Shown: positions 44,918 through 54,033 of the stretch, one piece after another
Numbering within the stretch: position 1 is the stretch's first letter
Layout: each line of letters begins with the position of its first letter
Source of the DNA: Emticicia aquatica
Lineage (GTDB): Bacteria > Bacteroidota > Bacteroidia > Cytophagales > Spirosomataceae
Direction: 5' to 3'
Length of the DNA stretch: 64,000 nucleotides
Assembly: GCF_923079645.1 (NCBI RefSeq)
Contig: NZ_CAKLPY010000001.1
Coordinates: forward strand, 992,001 to 1,056,000
The notes under the pieces: model-generated
The model's database searches: none
What the model was told of the DNA's origin: nothing
Seen by the model: the letters and a program-made list of their open reading frames with translations, nothing else
Position numbers and translations under genes: made by a program

Positions 44918-47380
44918 TTATTGATGACTTAAACGCATTTCTTCACACACTTGAACCAACGTATTTGAAGTAAGATTAAGTGTTCTTTCAATTTTATCTA
45001 CATCTATTTTGCTTTCATCTTTCCTTAGCATTTCGAGTATTCTGATAGGCTGTTTCAACGTATTTATTTGTAGCATATCAATAGAAGCCTTCATTTTGTG
45101 AGCTAATGAGCCAATTTGTTTCCATTTTTTTTGTTCAAATGCGTCATTCATTTGACTGATAATCTCTTCTGATTGCTCAATGAAAAGGTCCTCCATTTGC
45201 CTAACCTGTGCAGTATTTCCTTTCATCATTTGCATTAACAATAAGTTATTGTATGATTTTTCAAATACTTCTTCCTTAACATTTGGAGTAGAAATGGAAT
45301 AATTTTGTGGCTGTTGAATATGAAGGATAAGTTTTTCTTGTAATTCGTCTGCTACAAATGGCTTTATAATGTAATCATTCATGCCAGCAGCCCTAAAATG
45401 GTCAACTTCATCCCGAATCAATAGAGCAGTTAATGCAATGATTGGAATTAACGAATCCTCTTGGCGAATAATTTTTGTTGCTTGAAAACCGTCCATTTCA
45501 GGCATTTGAATATCCATCAAAATACAGTCATAATGCTTTGCTCTAAACTTTTCGACTCCTTCTAAACCGTTTTGAGCTATTTCGACTTTTATTCCCCAAC
45601 CTTCAAGTAGTTTTTGAGCAAAAAATTGGTTCATTGCATTGTCTTCAACCAAAAGTATTTTTTTGCCATACAGAACATTTGTTGCGGCATCTTGCTGTTT
45701 TTTCTCAATTAAAGGCACTTGACTGATAGGGAATCCGACCACAAATGAAAATATAGAACCATTGATGCCATCACTTTTTACTCTTAAATCACCGCCCATT
45801 AGCTCAACTAATTGTTTGGAAATACTCAAACCTAAGCCAGTTCCACCATATTTTCGGCTAATACTAGAATCTTCTTGTGTGAAACTCTCAAAAATAAGTT
45901 TCTGTTTTTCACCAGTGATTCCTTTTCCCGTATCCAAAACACTAAATTCTACCACAAGAGCATTATTCATTTTTGTTACTTGCCTTGCTTCGATGACAAT
46001 TTTACCATTATCAGTAAATTTGATGGCATTGCTTACCAAATTGAGTAAAATTTGACTCAATCTAATTGGGTCTCCGATGAGTGTGATATCAACTTTTTCA
46101 TCAAATTTCAAGAAAAATCCAAGCCCTTTTTGTTCAGCTTTAAACTCATTGCTATTAATAATACTTTGGAGGATTTTCTTGAGATTAAATGGAATCTTCT
46201 GCAAAGTCATATTACCAGTTTCAATTTTAGAAAAATCTAAAATTGTATTAATAATTCCTTGTAAATTTTCTGCTGAAATTTGAAGCGTATTAATATAATC
46301 AATCTGTTGTGGAGTAAGTGAAGATTTCAGAATCAGATTTGTCATGCCCATAATTGCATTAAGGGGCGTTCGAATCTCATGACTTACCACTGATAAAAAT
46401 TCTTGCTTAACTCTACTTGCTTCTTCGGCTTTTTCTTTGGCAAGTTGTAGTTCAGTTTCGTAACGTTTTCGTTCAGTGATGTCTGATTCAACGGCAATGA
46501 AATTGGTCAGAATGCCATTGTCATCAAATATAGGTTGAATAGAAAGTTCTATCCAATACTTTTCTCCACTCTTATTATAGTTTAATATTTCGGTTCTGAA
46601 ACTATTGCGGAGGTTCAATTGCTCCCGAATAAATTTGATTGTTTCTTTATTTGTTTCTTTTCCTTGAAGCCAATGCCCTGGTGTTTTTCCTTTTACTTCT
46701 TCCAGCGAAAAGCCTGAAATGCGACTAAAACCAACATTCACCCACTCGATTTTACCAAAAGCATCTGTAATCACTATGGCATTATCAGTTTTTTCGGCAA
46801 CAATTGCTAGTTTTTTGAGTTCTGTTTGATAGAGGATTTTTTGTTCAGTTTCTTTTAGAACTTGATTGTGAAGTAGGCAAGACTGCAAAGCAATACTAAA
46901 CTTTTGTATTACTTTGACAGCCTTTTTTGCCTCATTCGTATCAAAAGCAGCTTGAGAGAAGTTATTCTCAGTGTAATAAAATTTAATAAATCCTAAGTTT
47001 GGTAATCGAATTAGCCAATAAGTACCCGAAGTAATATTTTTTTCAAAGTTAAACTCTTGAAAATTGGCCATTTCGCTATTAACGAAAATGGCCATATTTT
47101 CTTCGAGTCGGGTTACTATTTCGTGGTTAAGTGTAATTTCTTTTTGGTCAATTCTGAAATCGGGATTGGCATAAATTAGAGTATAATTATCTGAATTGGG
47201 TTTATTTATAATCTCATTTTTGAACCAAATAGAACCAAAATCAACATTTTTCTGTCTCATCCAGACAGTTAAAAAATCTTCACAAGTTTCAACTAAATTA
47301 AGTGAATTGCCAATAGATAGCGACAATTCATATAATTGTGAAAATTCCTGAACAATGTCAATTTTGATTACTTTTTCCAT
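44918..47380 (-). CDS. hybrid histidine kinase with PAS, receiver and Hpt domains, FIST partner
   Basis: An 820-residue cytoplasmic kinase. An N-terminal GAF-like or unclassified region (~1-180), a PAS domain (~195-305), an H-box (SVVSHEIRTPLNAIMGM, His334), an ATPase (GTGLGLSISKQLV), a receiver (Asp623) and a C-terminal Hpt (SLAHKMKAS) follow in order. Its start codon overlaps the stop of the FIST gene by 1 bp. This is the arrangement of NosP with its associated kinase, so NO control through the FIST protein is plausible. Its domain order copies the H-NOX partner kinase. Confidence 0.92.
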   Translation of the reverse strand: MEKVIKIDIVQEFSQLYELSLSIGNSLNLVETCEDFLTVWMRQKNVDFGSIWFKNEIINKPNSDNYTLIYANPDFRIDQKEITLNHEIVTRLEENMAIFVNSEMANFQEFNFEKNITSGTYWLIRLPNLGFIKFYYTENNFSQAAFDTNEAKKAVKVIQKFSIALQSCLLHNQVLKETEQKILYQTELKKLAIVAEKTDNAIVITDAFGKIEWVNVGFSRISGFSLEEVKGKTPGHWLQGKETNKETIKFIREQLNLRNSFRTEILNYNKSGEKYWIELSIQPIFDDNGILTNFIAVESDITERKRYETELQLAKEKAEEASRVKQEFLSVVSHEIRTPLNAIMGMTNLILKSSLTPQQIDYINTLQISAENLQGIINTILDFSKIETGNMTLQKIPFNLKKILQSIINSNEFKAEQKGLGFFLKFDEKVDITLIGDPIRLSQILLNLVSNAIKFTDNGKIVIEARQVTKMNNALVVEFSVLDTGKGITGEKQKLIFESFTQEDSSISRKYGGTGLGLSISKQLVELMGGDLRVKSDGINGSIFSFVVGFPISQVPLIEKKQQDAATNVLYGKKILLVEDNAMNQFFAQKLLEGWGIKVEIAQNGLEGVEKFRAKHYDCILMDIQMPEMDGFQATKIIRQEDSLIPIIALTALLIRDEVDHFRAAGMNDYIIKPFVADELQEKLILHIQQPQNYSISTPNVKEEVFEKSYNNLLLMQMMKGNTAQVRQMEDLFIEQSEEIISQMNDAFEQKKWKQIGSLAHKMKASIDMLQINTLKQPIRILEMLRKDESKIDVDKIERTLNLTSNTLVQVCEEMRLSHQ

Positions 47381-48459
47381 TAGTTATAAAGACAGGCTGC
47401 AACAATTGTTTTGTTGTAAAAATCTACAAACCCAGTTCCCGTTGAGGCAATTTCTCCGAGCGTGGCAACTCCTCTAATGTTGCATATTGAAGAATTATAA
47501 ACCTCTTGTATAGCTTGTAATTCGTCCTCGAAGCGTTCATCCAAATATAATACTCTGGAAATACAGTCAAAAATCATTAAATTTGATAAGTTTTCTCTTG
47601 TTAACGTTGATTCAGCAACATGTTTTGCTGCTTCAATCAATGTTTCGGGATAACCAGTTAAAATTTGTAAAGTTGAATTTTCTGGAATGTCCGAAATACA
47701 AATGATTTCATTGTTATCATTTACTACAAAAGGGTCTCTAACGATGAATTCAGCACCTTCTTTATAAATTCCGAAAGGAAAAGTTCTTGCAATTTCTGTA
47801 AAATTATTTTCTGTAAATTTTACACTTGAATTAGATTCAATTACTTTTTTATAAACTTCAAATGCTGGTTGCCAGTTGAGTTCTTTGATTATATTTTTTT
47901 CGGTTGATGTGGCAATAAATGGGCCTGCAAACGCTTTCCAGCCATGTTTTACGCCGATTTTACTTTTAGTTTTAAGCAATGCAACCACAGCTCCATTTTG
48001 AAAAAGTCCTTCATTAGTAAAAAGGCAGGGCTCTTGTCGAAGGCTCAAAGAGCCAGCTCCTCCACCAACAATATTCATGTTACTGCCTAATACACCATAT
48101 ATTTTTCTTAAAAAACTATCAGTTTGGGTCATTAATCCATCGGTCAGTAGTAATGCAGTTCTGACGTCTTCCAAATTAGCTATTTTAGGAAAATTTGATT
48201 CATCCAAATTATCAAATTTTAAAACATATTCAACTTCAGGGATTTGTATCATCAAAAAACCATCCTCAAAACTTGTTGTTCCTTGAATAATCGATGGATA
48301 AATTCCACCAAAAATTTTCAAACCATGTTGATTACAAAATGCAATCAAGGAATTAGCTTGTGCTTTAGATTTGTCTGCAATGAAAACTAATAAACAACCA
48401 CTATTACGTAATTCCTCAAGCGAAGAATCGGTAATATCCTGAATATCTTTAAAATACAT
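47380..48459 (-). CDS. FIST N+C domain protein (NosP-like)
   Basis: A 359-residue protein with FIST N-terminal and C-terminal domains: EDGFLMIQIPEVEYVL and VGGGAGSLSLRQEP in the first half, and a C-terminal half ending GEIASTGTGFVDFYNKTIVAA. FIST proteins include NosP, a heme-binding NO sensor that controls an adjacent histidine kinase. Whether this one binds heme cannot be shown, since the ligand residues are not certain to me. It overlaps the next kinase gene by 1 bp, indicating translational coupling. Other FIST proteins sense small molecules, so the NO role is an inference from gene order. Confidence 0.82.
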   Translation of the reverse strand: MYFKDIQDITDSSLEELRNSGCLLVFIADKSKAQANSLIAFCNQHGLKIFGGIYPSIIQGTTSFEDGFLMIQIPEVEYVLKFDNLDESNFPKIANLEDVRTALLLTDGLMTQTDSFLRKIYGVLGSNMNIVGGGAGSLSLRQEPCLFTNEGLFQNGAVVALLKTKSKIGVKHGWKAFAGPFIATSTEKNIIKELNWQPAFEVYKKVIESNSSVKFTENNFTEIARTFPFGIYKEGAEFIVRDPFVVNDNNEIICISDIPENSTLQILTGYPETLIEAAKHVAESTLTRENLSNLMIFDCISRVLYLDERFEDELQAIQEVYNSSICNIRGVATLGEIASTGTGFVDFYNKTIVAACLYN

Positions 48460-48494
48460 TGTATTTATAATAGGACACGTACAATAATGTTGTT

Positions 48495-48509
48495 TCAGAA
48501 ATTGTGCCT
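48495..48509 (-). promoter_or_regulatory. weak sigma-54 promoter candidate for the FIST operon
   Basis: On the minus strand this reads AGGCAC-AATTT-CTGA. The -24 GGCAC matches the consensus and the spacing is right, but the -12 reads CTGA rather than TTGC. It would start transcription about 25 bp before the FIST start codon. Much weaker than the H-NOX promoter. Confidence 0.35.
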
Positions 48510-48519
48510 GATATATAAA

Positions 48520-48540
48520 AGATTGATAATGAGTATGTTA
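48520..48540. promoter_or_regulatory. shared upstream motif, copy B
   Basis: AGATTGATAATGAGTATGTTA, 18/21 identical to the sequence at 42116-42136 in front of the H-NOX operon. It sits just upstream of the putative FIST operon promoter (start codon at 48459). The two copies are in the same orientation although the genes diverge. Confidence 0.5.
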
Positions 48541-48570
48541 GTATTTTTGTTTTTTCCAAAAAAAAGACTT

Positions 48571-48589
48571 TTTTCCATTTTTTGGAAAA
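48571..48589 (-). terminator. terminator after the sigma-54 activator gene
   Basis: On the minus strand TTTTCCA-AAAAA-TGGAAAA forms a 7-bp stem directly after the stop codon, and a run of eight T follows a few bases later. It separates the activator gene from the FIST operon. Confidence 0.6.
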
Positions 48590-49936
48590 TCAGACTTCCC
48601 CATTTTTAATCATATTATAGATAGTTGATTTACCAACGTCAAGTTTATCAGCAACAAATAGTACATCATTATCGTACTTATTAAGAAAATGACGGATAAT
48701 TCGGCAAGTATATTCTCTTAGGGTGACTTCTTCTAATAAAAAAGCCTTTTCTGCTTTGATGGAGTTAAAAGTTATATCTTCGGATTTTATGATATTATCA
48801 GTAGACATTACGCAAGCTAATTCAATTACAGCTTTTAATTCACGAATATTGCCTGGAAAACTGTATTCAAATAATTTTTGTGCGGCTTCATTTGAAATAT
48901 TAATTTTAGGAAGTCGGTTTTTCTTACAATACTCTTCTACAAAAAATTTTGAAAGCAATAAAATGTCATTTCCTCGTTCACGTAATGGTGGTAAGTGCAG
49001 ATTTAGTCCAAGCAAACGATAGTATAAATCTTCTCTGAAAGTGCCTTTTTGAACCTCTTCTGCCAGATTTCGGTGTGTAGCAACAATGATTCTAGTGTCA
49101 ACTTTTACAACTTGATTACCGCCAATTCTTACAATTTCTTGTTCTTGTAAAACTCTTAAAATTTTTGCTTGAATGGTTAAATCCATTTCGCCAATTTCAT
49201 CTAAAAAAAGCGTTCCGCCGCTGGCTTCTTCAAATTTCCCAATGCGACGGTTTGTTGCACCTGTAAATGCTCCTTTTTCATGACCAAATAGTTCGCTTTC
49301 AACTAATTCTTTTGGAATGGCGGCTACATTGACAGCCACAAATGCATTTTTATTTCTAGCAGAATTATGATGAACAGCTTTCGCAACTAATTCTTTTCCA
49401 GTGCCTGTTTCACCATAAATTGAAATATTGATATTACTTTTTGCAGCTTTTTCCATCATCGAAAAAACCCTAAGTAAAGCAGGACTATTACCTTTGATGA
49501 TGTTATCGAATTCGTATTTTTTTCTTACCTCAGCTCTTAATTGCGAAATTTCGGTACGAAGTTTTAGTGTTTCATTGATTTTTAGTATCGAATTCCATAG
49601 GTGTTCTTTGGTATTGATACCTTTTGTGATGTAATCATAAGCACCATTTTTTAGCAATTGTACCGCTGTTGAAATATCCTCTTGTCCTGAAATAATGATG
49701 ACTGGAATCTCTGGGTATTCTTTTTGGATTTTTTTGAGAATTGTTTCGCCATCCATATCGGGCAGCGAATAATCAAGAGTTATAATAACAGGCCTTCGAT
49801 AAAGATTATCTAGTAAATCTTTTCCTGTTTCAAATCTTTCAACAACGTAATCTGGGTTAAGTGTAATATGATACTCGAGCATGGCTCCATAAAAGGTATC
49901 ATCTTCTACCACAAAAATCGTCTGTTGATTTTCCAT
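48590..49936 (-). CDS. sigma-54-dependent NtrC-family response regulator
   Basis: A 448-residue regulator with an N-terminal receiver (Asp55), a central AAA+ domain (Walker A GETGTGK 175-181, GAFTGA 222-227 that contacts sigma-54) and a C-terminal Fis-type helix-turn-helix. It activates sigma-54 promoters after phosphorylation. It lies on the same strand as the FIST operon, and the H-NOX operon has a near-consensus sigma-54 promoter, so it is a good candidate for the nitric-oxide output. A perfect palindrome lies just upstream, and an exact TAnnTTTG element (minus strand TATTTTTG, 49971-49978) precedes the start. Confidence 0.93.
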   Translation of the reverse strand: MENQQTIFVVEDDTFYGAMLEYHITLNPDYVVERFETGKDLLDNLYRRPVIITLDYSLPDMDGETILKKIQKEYPEIPVIIISGQEDISTAVQLLKNGAYDYITKGINTKEHLWNSILKINETLKLRTEISQLRAEVRKKYEFDNIIKGNSPALLRVFSMMEKAAKSNINISIYGETGTGKELVAKAVHHNSARNKNAFVAVNVAAIPKELVESELFGHEKGAFTGATNRRIGKFEEASGGTLFLDEIGEMDLTIQAKILRVLQEQEIVRIGGNQVVKVDTRIIVATHRNLAEEVQKGTFREDLYYRLLGLNLHLPPLRERGNDILLLSKFFVEEYCKKNRLPKINISNEAAQKLFEYSFPGNIRELKAVIELACVMSTDNIIKSEDITFNSIKAEKAFLLEEVTLREYTCRIIRHFLNKYDNDVLFVADKLDVGKSTIYNMIKNGEV

Positions 49937-49970
49937 TAATAATGTTGTACAGTTAGTGATTAAATTTCCA

Positions 49971-49978
49971 CAAAAATA
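49971..49978 (-). promoter_or_regulatory. candidate -7 element of the NtrC-family regulator gene
   Basis: Minus strand TATTTTTG, an exact TAnnTTTG match 34 bp before the start codon. The -33 element is not clear. Confidence 0.35.
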
Positions 49979-49984
49979 AGCTTT

Positions 49985-50001
49985 ATTCCAAATATTGGAA
50001 T
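49985..50001. promoter_or_regulatory. ATTCCAA-ATA-TTGGAAT palindrome
   Basis: A perfect inverted repeat (7-bp arms, 3-bp spacer) in the divergent region between the sigma-54 regulator gene and the receiver gene. It is a good candidate for a regulator binding site, perhaps autoregulatory. Confidence 0.45.
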
Positions 50002-50106
50002 GGAAACTTATTTTATGGTACTGTATTTGTTTGATTATAAGGCATTTGCATGATTTTATAATTTTGGATAGTGATTTGGAATACTTATTTTTAAAAAACA
50101 GGTAGC

Positions 50107-50583
50107 ATGAAGAAAAGACTTTTAGTAATTGATGATAGCGAGATGATATTAGGCTTGATTAATTATTGCTTACATACAAAATTTGAATTGTTTTTGTGTA
50201 ATCGTATAAGCAATGCCCAAACTTTGCTTCAAAAAGGTCTTTTGGTTGATGTTATTATTACGGATTTGAATTTGCCCGATGAAAATGGAAAGGATTTTAT
50301 TCGGAAAATAAAGTCAAGCCCGATTTATTGTCATATTCCAACGATTGTAATTTCAGGAGAAAAAAACTTGCAATCCCAAAGCGAATGTTTAAATATTGGA
50401 GCTAATGATTATATTTCAAAACCCTTTAAACCCAACGAATTATTGTTGAGTATAATTAAGCAACTAGGTAATTTGGAAAAAGAAGTTTATGTGCCAAGTT
50501 TAAATTTTGAAGGCAATGATATTACCAAAACGATTGACTTTAGAAATACAGTGGCTACATTTAGAAATATTTCACATAAATAA
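50107..50583 (+). CDS. single-domain response regulator
   Basis: A 158-residue protein: a receiver domain with acidic pocket Asp9-Asp10, phosphoacceptor Asp53 and Lys105 (SKPF), then a short tail of about 35 residues with no output domain. It may accept phosphate from the nearby kinases through their Hpt domains. It is divergent from the sigma-54 regulator gene, 170 bp away. Confidence 0.88.
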   Translation: MKKRLLVIDDSEMILGLINYCLHTKFELFLCNRISNAQTLLQKGLLVDVIITDLNLPDENGKDFIRKIKSSPIYCHIPTIVISGEKNLQSQSECLNIGANDYISKPFKPNELLLSIIKQLGNLEKEVYVPSLNFEGNDITKTIDFRNTVATFRNISHK

Positions 50584-50729
50584 ATTGACAACTTAGTCAT
50601 GGCTATTTTGCTGGAAAAAAGGCATCTGCTAGTAAATTTGAGATTCATGTCTTATATTTCGAGATATTGTGAATGAATTTAGCAGAAACTCTTAGTTTAA
50701 AAGATGCTTTTTGAATGTGAGATTGAAAA

Positions 50730-51752
50730 ATGAACAGAAATATACAAGACGGCTTAAATTTTTTTTCTAAAGTTACCCCTGCACGAGCGTGGAATGCATT
50801 GAAAAATGTTTCAAGTTACATTGAGTCGAAAATAACGGGTAATTCAGTCCATCGCGGTTTGCCCATTGCCTTATCAATTGAACCAACAACTTCTTGTAAT
50901 TTACGTTGCCCCGAATGCCCCAGTGGTTTACGTAGTTTTACTCGCCCGATTGGAATGCTTCAAGAAAGTCTATTTACAAAAACTATTGATGAACTTTCTG
51001 ATACGTTACTATACTTAATATTTTATTTTCAAGGCGAACCTTATCTGCACCCACAATTTCTTGATTTGGTTAAGTATGCTGCAGCTAAAGGAATTTATAC
51101 CGCAACATCTACAAATGCTCATTACCTAAATGATGAAAATGCTAAAAAAACCATCGAATCAGGTTTAGACCGAATGATTATTTCTATTGATGGAACAACC
51201 CAAGAAGTGTACGAACAATACAGAATAGGAGGGAGTTTAGCAAAAGTAATTGAAGGGACAAAAAATATTTTACGCTGGAAAAAAGAGCTAAATTCAAAAA
51301 CGCCTCATGTCATATTTCAGTTTTTAGTAGTGAAACCCAACGAACATCAATTAGACGATGTTGTTAAATTGGCTCATGAATTAGGAGTTGATGAAGTGGC
51401 GTTTAAAACGGCACAGATTTATGACTATGAGGAAGGATCAGCTTTGATTCCGAGTATTGAAAAATATGCTCGTTACAAGCAAAATACTGATGGGACTTAT
51501 AAAATAAAAAACAAATTGCTCGATCATTGCTGGAAAATGTGGCATTCGTGTGTTATCACTTGGGATGGTTTGGTTGTGCCTTGTTGTTTTGATAAAGATG
51601 CAACTTATCGTTTGGGGGATTTGAAGAAGCAGTCATTCAAAGATATTTGGCAAAACGAAAAGTACAAAACGTTCCGTCAATCGCTCACGACGGCTCGAGC
51701 TGAGATTGAAATGTGTAAAAATTGCACTGAAGGTACGAAAGTTTGGGGTTAA
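50730..51752 (+). CDS. radical SAM protein with SPASM-like C-terminus
   Basis: A 340-residue enzyme. The iron-sulfur binding CxxxCxxC motif is Cys56, Cys60, Cys63 (CNLRCPEC). A second cysteine cluster near the C-terminus (HSCVITWDGLVVPCCFD and MCKNCTEG) matches SPASM/Twitch-type auxiliary clusters. Such enzymes modify peptides, sugars or other substrates. The substrate is unknown. It precedes a nucleotide-sugar dehydrogenase gene by 48 bp, which hints at a polysaccharide- or glycan-related reaction. Confidence 0.85.
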   Translation: MNRNIQDGLNFFSKVTPARAWNALKNVSSYIESKITGNSVHRGLPIALSIEPTTSCNLRCPECPSGLRSFTRPIGMLQESLFTKTIDELSDTLLYLIFYFQGEPYLHPQFLDLVKYAAAKGIYTATSTNAHYLNDENAKKTIESGLDRMIISIDGTTQEVYEQYRIGGSLAKVIEGTKNILRWKKELNSKTPHVIFQFLVVKPNEHQLDDVVKLAHELGVDEVAFKTAQIYDYEEGSALIPSIEKYARYKQNTDGTYKIKNKLLDHCWKMWHSCVITWDGLVVPCCFDKDATYRLGDLKKQSFKDIWQNEKYKTFRQSLTTARAEIEMCKNCTEGTKVWG

Positions 51753-51800
51753 TAAGCATTTTGTCAAAAGAGAAAGTAAGCTCACAAATGGAGTAAAATT

Positions 51801-53030
51801 ATGTCGGAATCAACATTGAAAGAGAATAAAATAGCCGTCATTGGGCTGGGAAATATTGGATTACCTTTGGCAATAGAGTTCGGGAAAAAATACAAAACAA
51901 TGGGTTTTGATGTTGATGAAGACCGAATTTTATCTCTTAAAAATGGAATTGATGCAAGAAATCCAAGCACTAATAAATTAAGTATTTCTGAAAATATTAT
52001 TTTTACGAATGTCTTAGAAAATCTCCAAAATTGCAATATTTATATAATTTCGGTTGAAACGGCTGTTGATTTTAGCGGTAAGCCGAACCTTGATTCTTTG
52101 CTTATTGCTACAAAAAATATAGCATTGCTTCTCAAAAAAAATGATTTAGTGATTTTTGAATCAACCGTTTTTCCTGGCTGTACTGAGAATATTTGTGTGC
52201 CGATTTTGGAGCAGTTTAGTGCTTTAAAATTCAATATTGATTTTTTTGTAGGCTATTCTCCAGAGCGAATAAACACCGCCGACCCGATTCATACGTTAGT
52301 AAATACAGTCAAAATAACGGCTGGTTCTGATGCCGCAACGGCACAAAAAGTTGACCAATTATATCAATCAATAGTTGAAAGTACGCATTCTGTCTCTTCA
52401 ATTAAAGTAGCTGAAGCTGCCAAATTACTCGAAAATGCTCAAAGAGATATAAATATTGCTTTCATGAATAATGTAGCAAATATTTTATCAAAGAGCGATA
52501 TTCCTTTTGACGAAGTTTGGAACGCTAGTAGTAGTAAATGGAATTTTCTTAAATTTCATACTGGGCTTGTTGGTGGAGATTGTTTGCCGTTGGCATCCCA
52601 TTACTTGAATTACCTTTCTGAAGAAAATGAAAATGTATTGAGCATTTCTAGAAAAATAAATGATGCTTTCCCACAAACCATTGCGAATCTTGTAATGAAG
52701 CAACTCAAACAAACATTTCCAAACGAAAAGAAGCCGAATATCCTTATTTTGGGAATTACTTATAAACCAAATACTCCGAGCGTAAAAGGGTCATTAGTGC
52801 CAATTTTAGTTAATATTTTGTTGGAAAATCAGTTAAATGTAAAAGTTTATGACCCAATGTCAGTGTTTGTAGATAATTATTTTGTTACAAACATAGATGA
52901 TGAAAATCATTATCATCTTATTATAAAGGCTACACACCATCAGATTTTTGAAAAAATTGAGTTTCCAAAAATTGGAAAAGAAGGATATTTAATTTTTGAT
53001 ATTAATCAATTTGCCTTTAAAAAAAATTGA
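51801..53030 (+). CDS. UDP-glucose/GDP-mannose dehydrogenase family nucleotide-sugar dehydrogenase
   Basis: A 409-residue enzyme of the UDP-sugar 6-dehydrogenase family. The NAD-binding N-terminus (AVIGLGNIGLPLA), the middle KLLENAQRDINIAFMN helix and the catalytic cysteine segment VGGDCLPLASHYL are present. The product is likely a uronic-acid nucleotide sugar used for polysaccharides. The motif resembles the WbpA/TviB subfamily, but the exact substrate is unknown. It overlaps no neighbour, is followed by a 19-bp gap to a convergent gene, and forms a pair with the radical SAM gene. Confidence 0.88.
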   Translation: MSESTLKENKIAVIGLGNIGLPLAIEFGKKYKTMGFDVDEDRILSLKNGIDARNPSTNKLSISENIIFTNVLENLQNCNIYIISVETAVDFSGKPNLDSLLIATKNIALLLKKNDLVIFESTVFPGCTENICVPILEQFSALKFNIDFFVGYSPERINTADPIHTLVNTVKITAGSDAATAQKVDQLYQSIVESTHSVSSIKVAEAAKLLENAQRDINIAFMNNVANILSKSDIPFDEVWNASSSKWNFLKFHTGLVGGDCLPLASHYLNYLSEENENVLSISRKINDAFPQTIANLVMKQLKQTFPNEKKPNILILGITYKPNTPSVKGSLVPILVNILLENQLNVKVYDPMSVFVDNYFVTNIDDENHYHLIIKATHHQIFEKIEFPKIGKEGYLIFDINQFAFKKN

Positions 53031-53048
53031 TAGGATGAAATTTTTCGT

Positions 53049-54029
53049 TCAAAAATCAATTTTCTTTGTTTCTGAAACTTTTGCTTCATGCGTTTTACTC
53101 GAAATTTCTCGGATAATTTTATCCAACTCAAAGGCTGAACCTAAAAGGTTTTCTAGTAAATCGCTTTTTTCTGATTCGGTGCTTGATTCATCTTGAATAA
53201 GGTCAATCAAACCCATCATTCTTGCTAATGGAGCTCTAACAACATGCGATTGCATCCACGCTATTTCTTGTAGTTTCGTATTTTGATTTTCAATCGTATT
53301 TATGTAGTTGGTGATTTTTGTAATATCATTTACAATCACCAGATTTGCTTTTTTACCTTTGAAAAGTATCGAATTCTGTTTACATTCGACTTGGATAATC
53401 TCCCCATTTTTCTTTTGATGTTTACAAATTGAAGCTATTTCTTGAGAAGATATATTAATTTCGTTGACAGTCATGGACAGAAATTCATCTCTACTGTAAC
53501 CATAATGTTCAATAGCAGCATTATTTACGTCTTGAAACTTTAAAGAATCAAATTCATAAACCCACATAGGTTGTGGACTGAGATGAAATAAATCACTATA
53601 TCTTTGTTCAGATTCTTCTAACTCTAATTTCTTCTTTTTTCGCTCAATGGTGTAAATAATATTTTTATAAAGTGAAGTAGAAGTAATATCATCTTTTAAT
53701 AAATAGTCTGCAACGCCTAAAGAGAGTGATTTTGTTCCAAAATCAACATCCGAAAAACCAGTTAGCACAATAATAGGTATTCCTTTGGCCATTAGAATCA
53801 TTTCTGAAATTAACGCTTCTCTACTCATATCAGGAAGAGTTAAGTCCAATAGTATGACATCAAAGTTTATTTTGTTATTTTTGAAAAGTTGCTGAGCCTC
53901 AGAAAATGTCTTTAGATGCATTATTTGAGGTGCAAGAATCTGTTCTTCTAAATAATCTTCAATCAGTACAAAATCTCCGAGATTATCTTCAACAACAAGA
54001 ATACCAAACTTTGTTGCATCTTTGTTCAT
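53049..54029 (-). CDS. receiver-PAS-DHp signalling protein without a kinase ATPase domain
   Basis: A 326-residue protein. A receiver (Asp62) and a PAS domain (~140-240) are followed by a dimerisation/phosphoacceptor segment (WMQSHVVRAPLARMMGL, His262). The protein then ends without an ATPase domain, so it cannot phosphorylate itself and may act as a phosphotransfer or dimerisation partner. Its first ~155 residues align without gaps to the first 155 of the LytS-type kinase at 60936-62399, so the two are paralogues with different outputs. It is the last gene of the giant kinase operon (gap 4 bp). Confidence 0.85.
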   Translation of the reverse strand: MNKDATKFGILVVEDNLGDFVLIEDYLEEQILAPQIMHLKTFSEAQQLFKNNKINFDVILLDLTLPDMSREALISEMILMAKGIPIIVLTGFSDVDFGTKSLSLGVADYLLKDDITSTSLYKNIIYTIERKKKKLELEESEQRYSDLFHLSPQPMWVYEFDSLKFQDVNNAAIEHYGYSRDEFLSMTVNEINISSQEIASICKHQKKNGEIIQVECKQNSILFKGKKANLVIVNDITKITNYINTIENQNTKLQEIAWMQSHVVRAPLARMMGLIDLIQDESSTESEKSDLLENLLGSAFELDKIIREISSKTHEAKVSETKKIDF

Positions 54030-54033
54030 AAAC

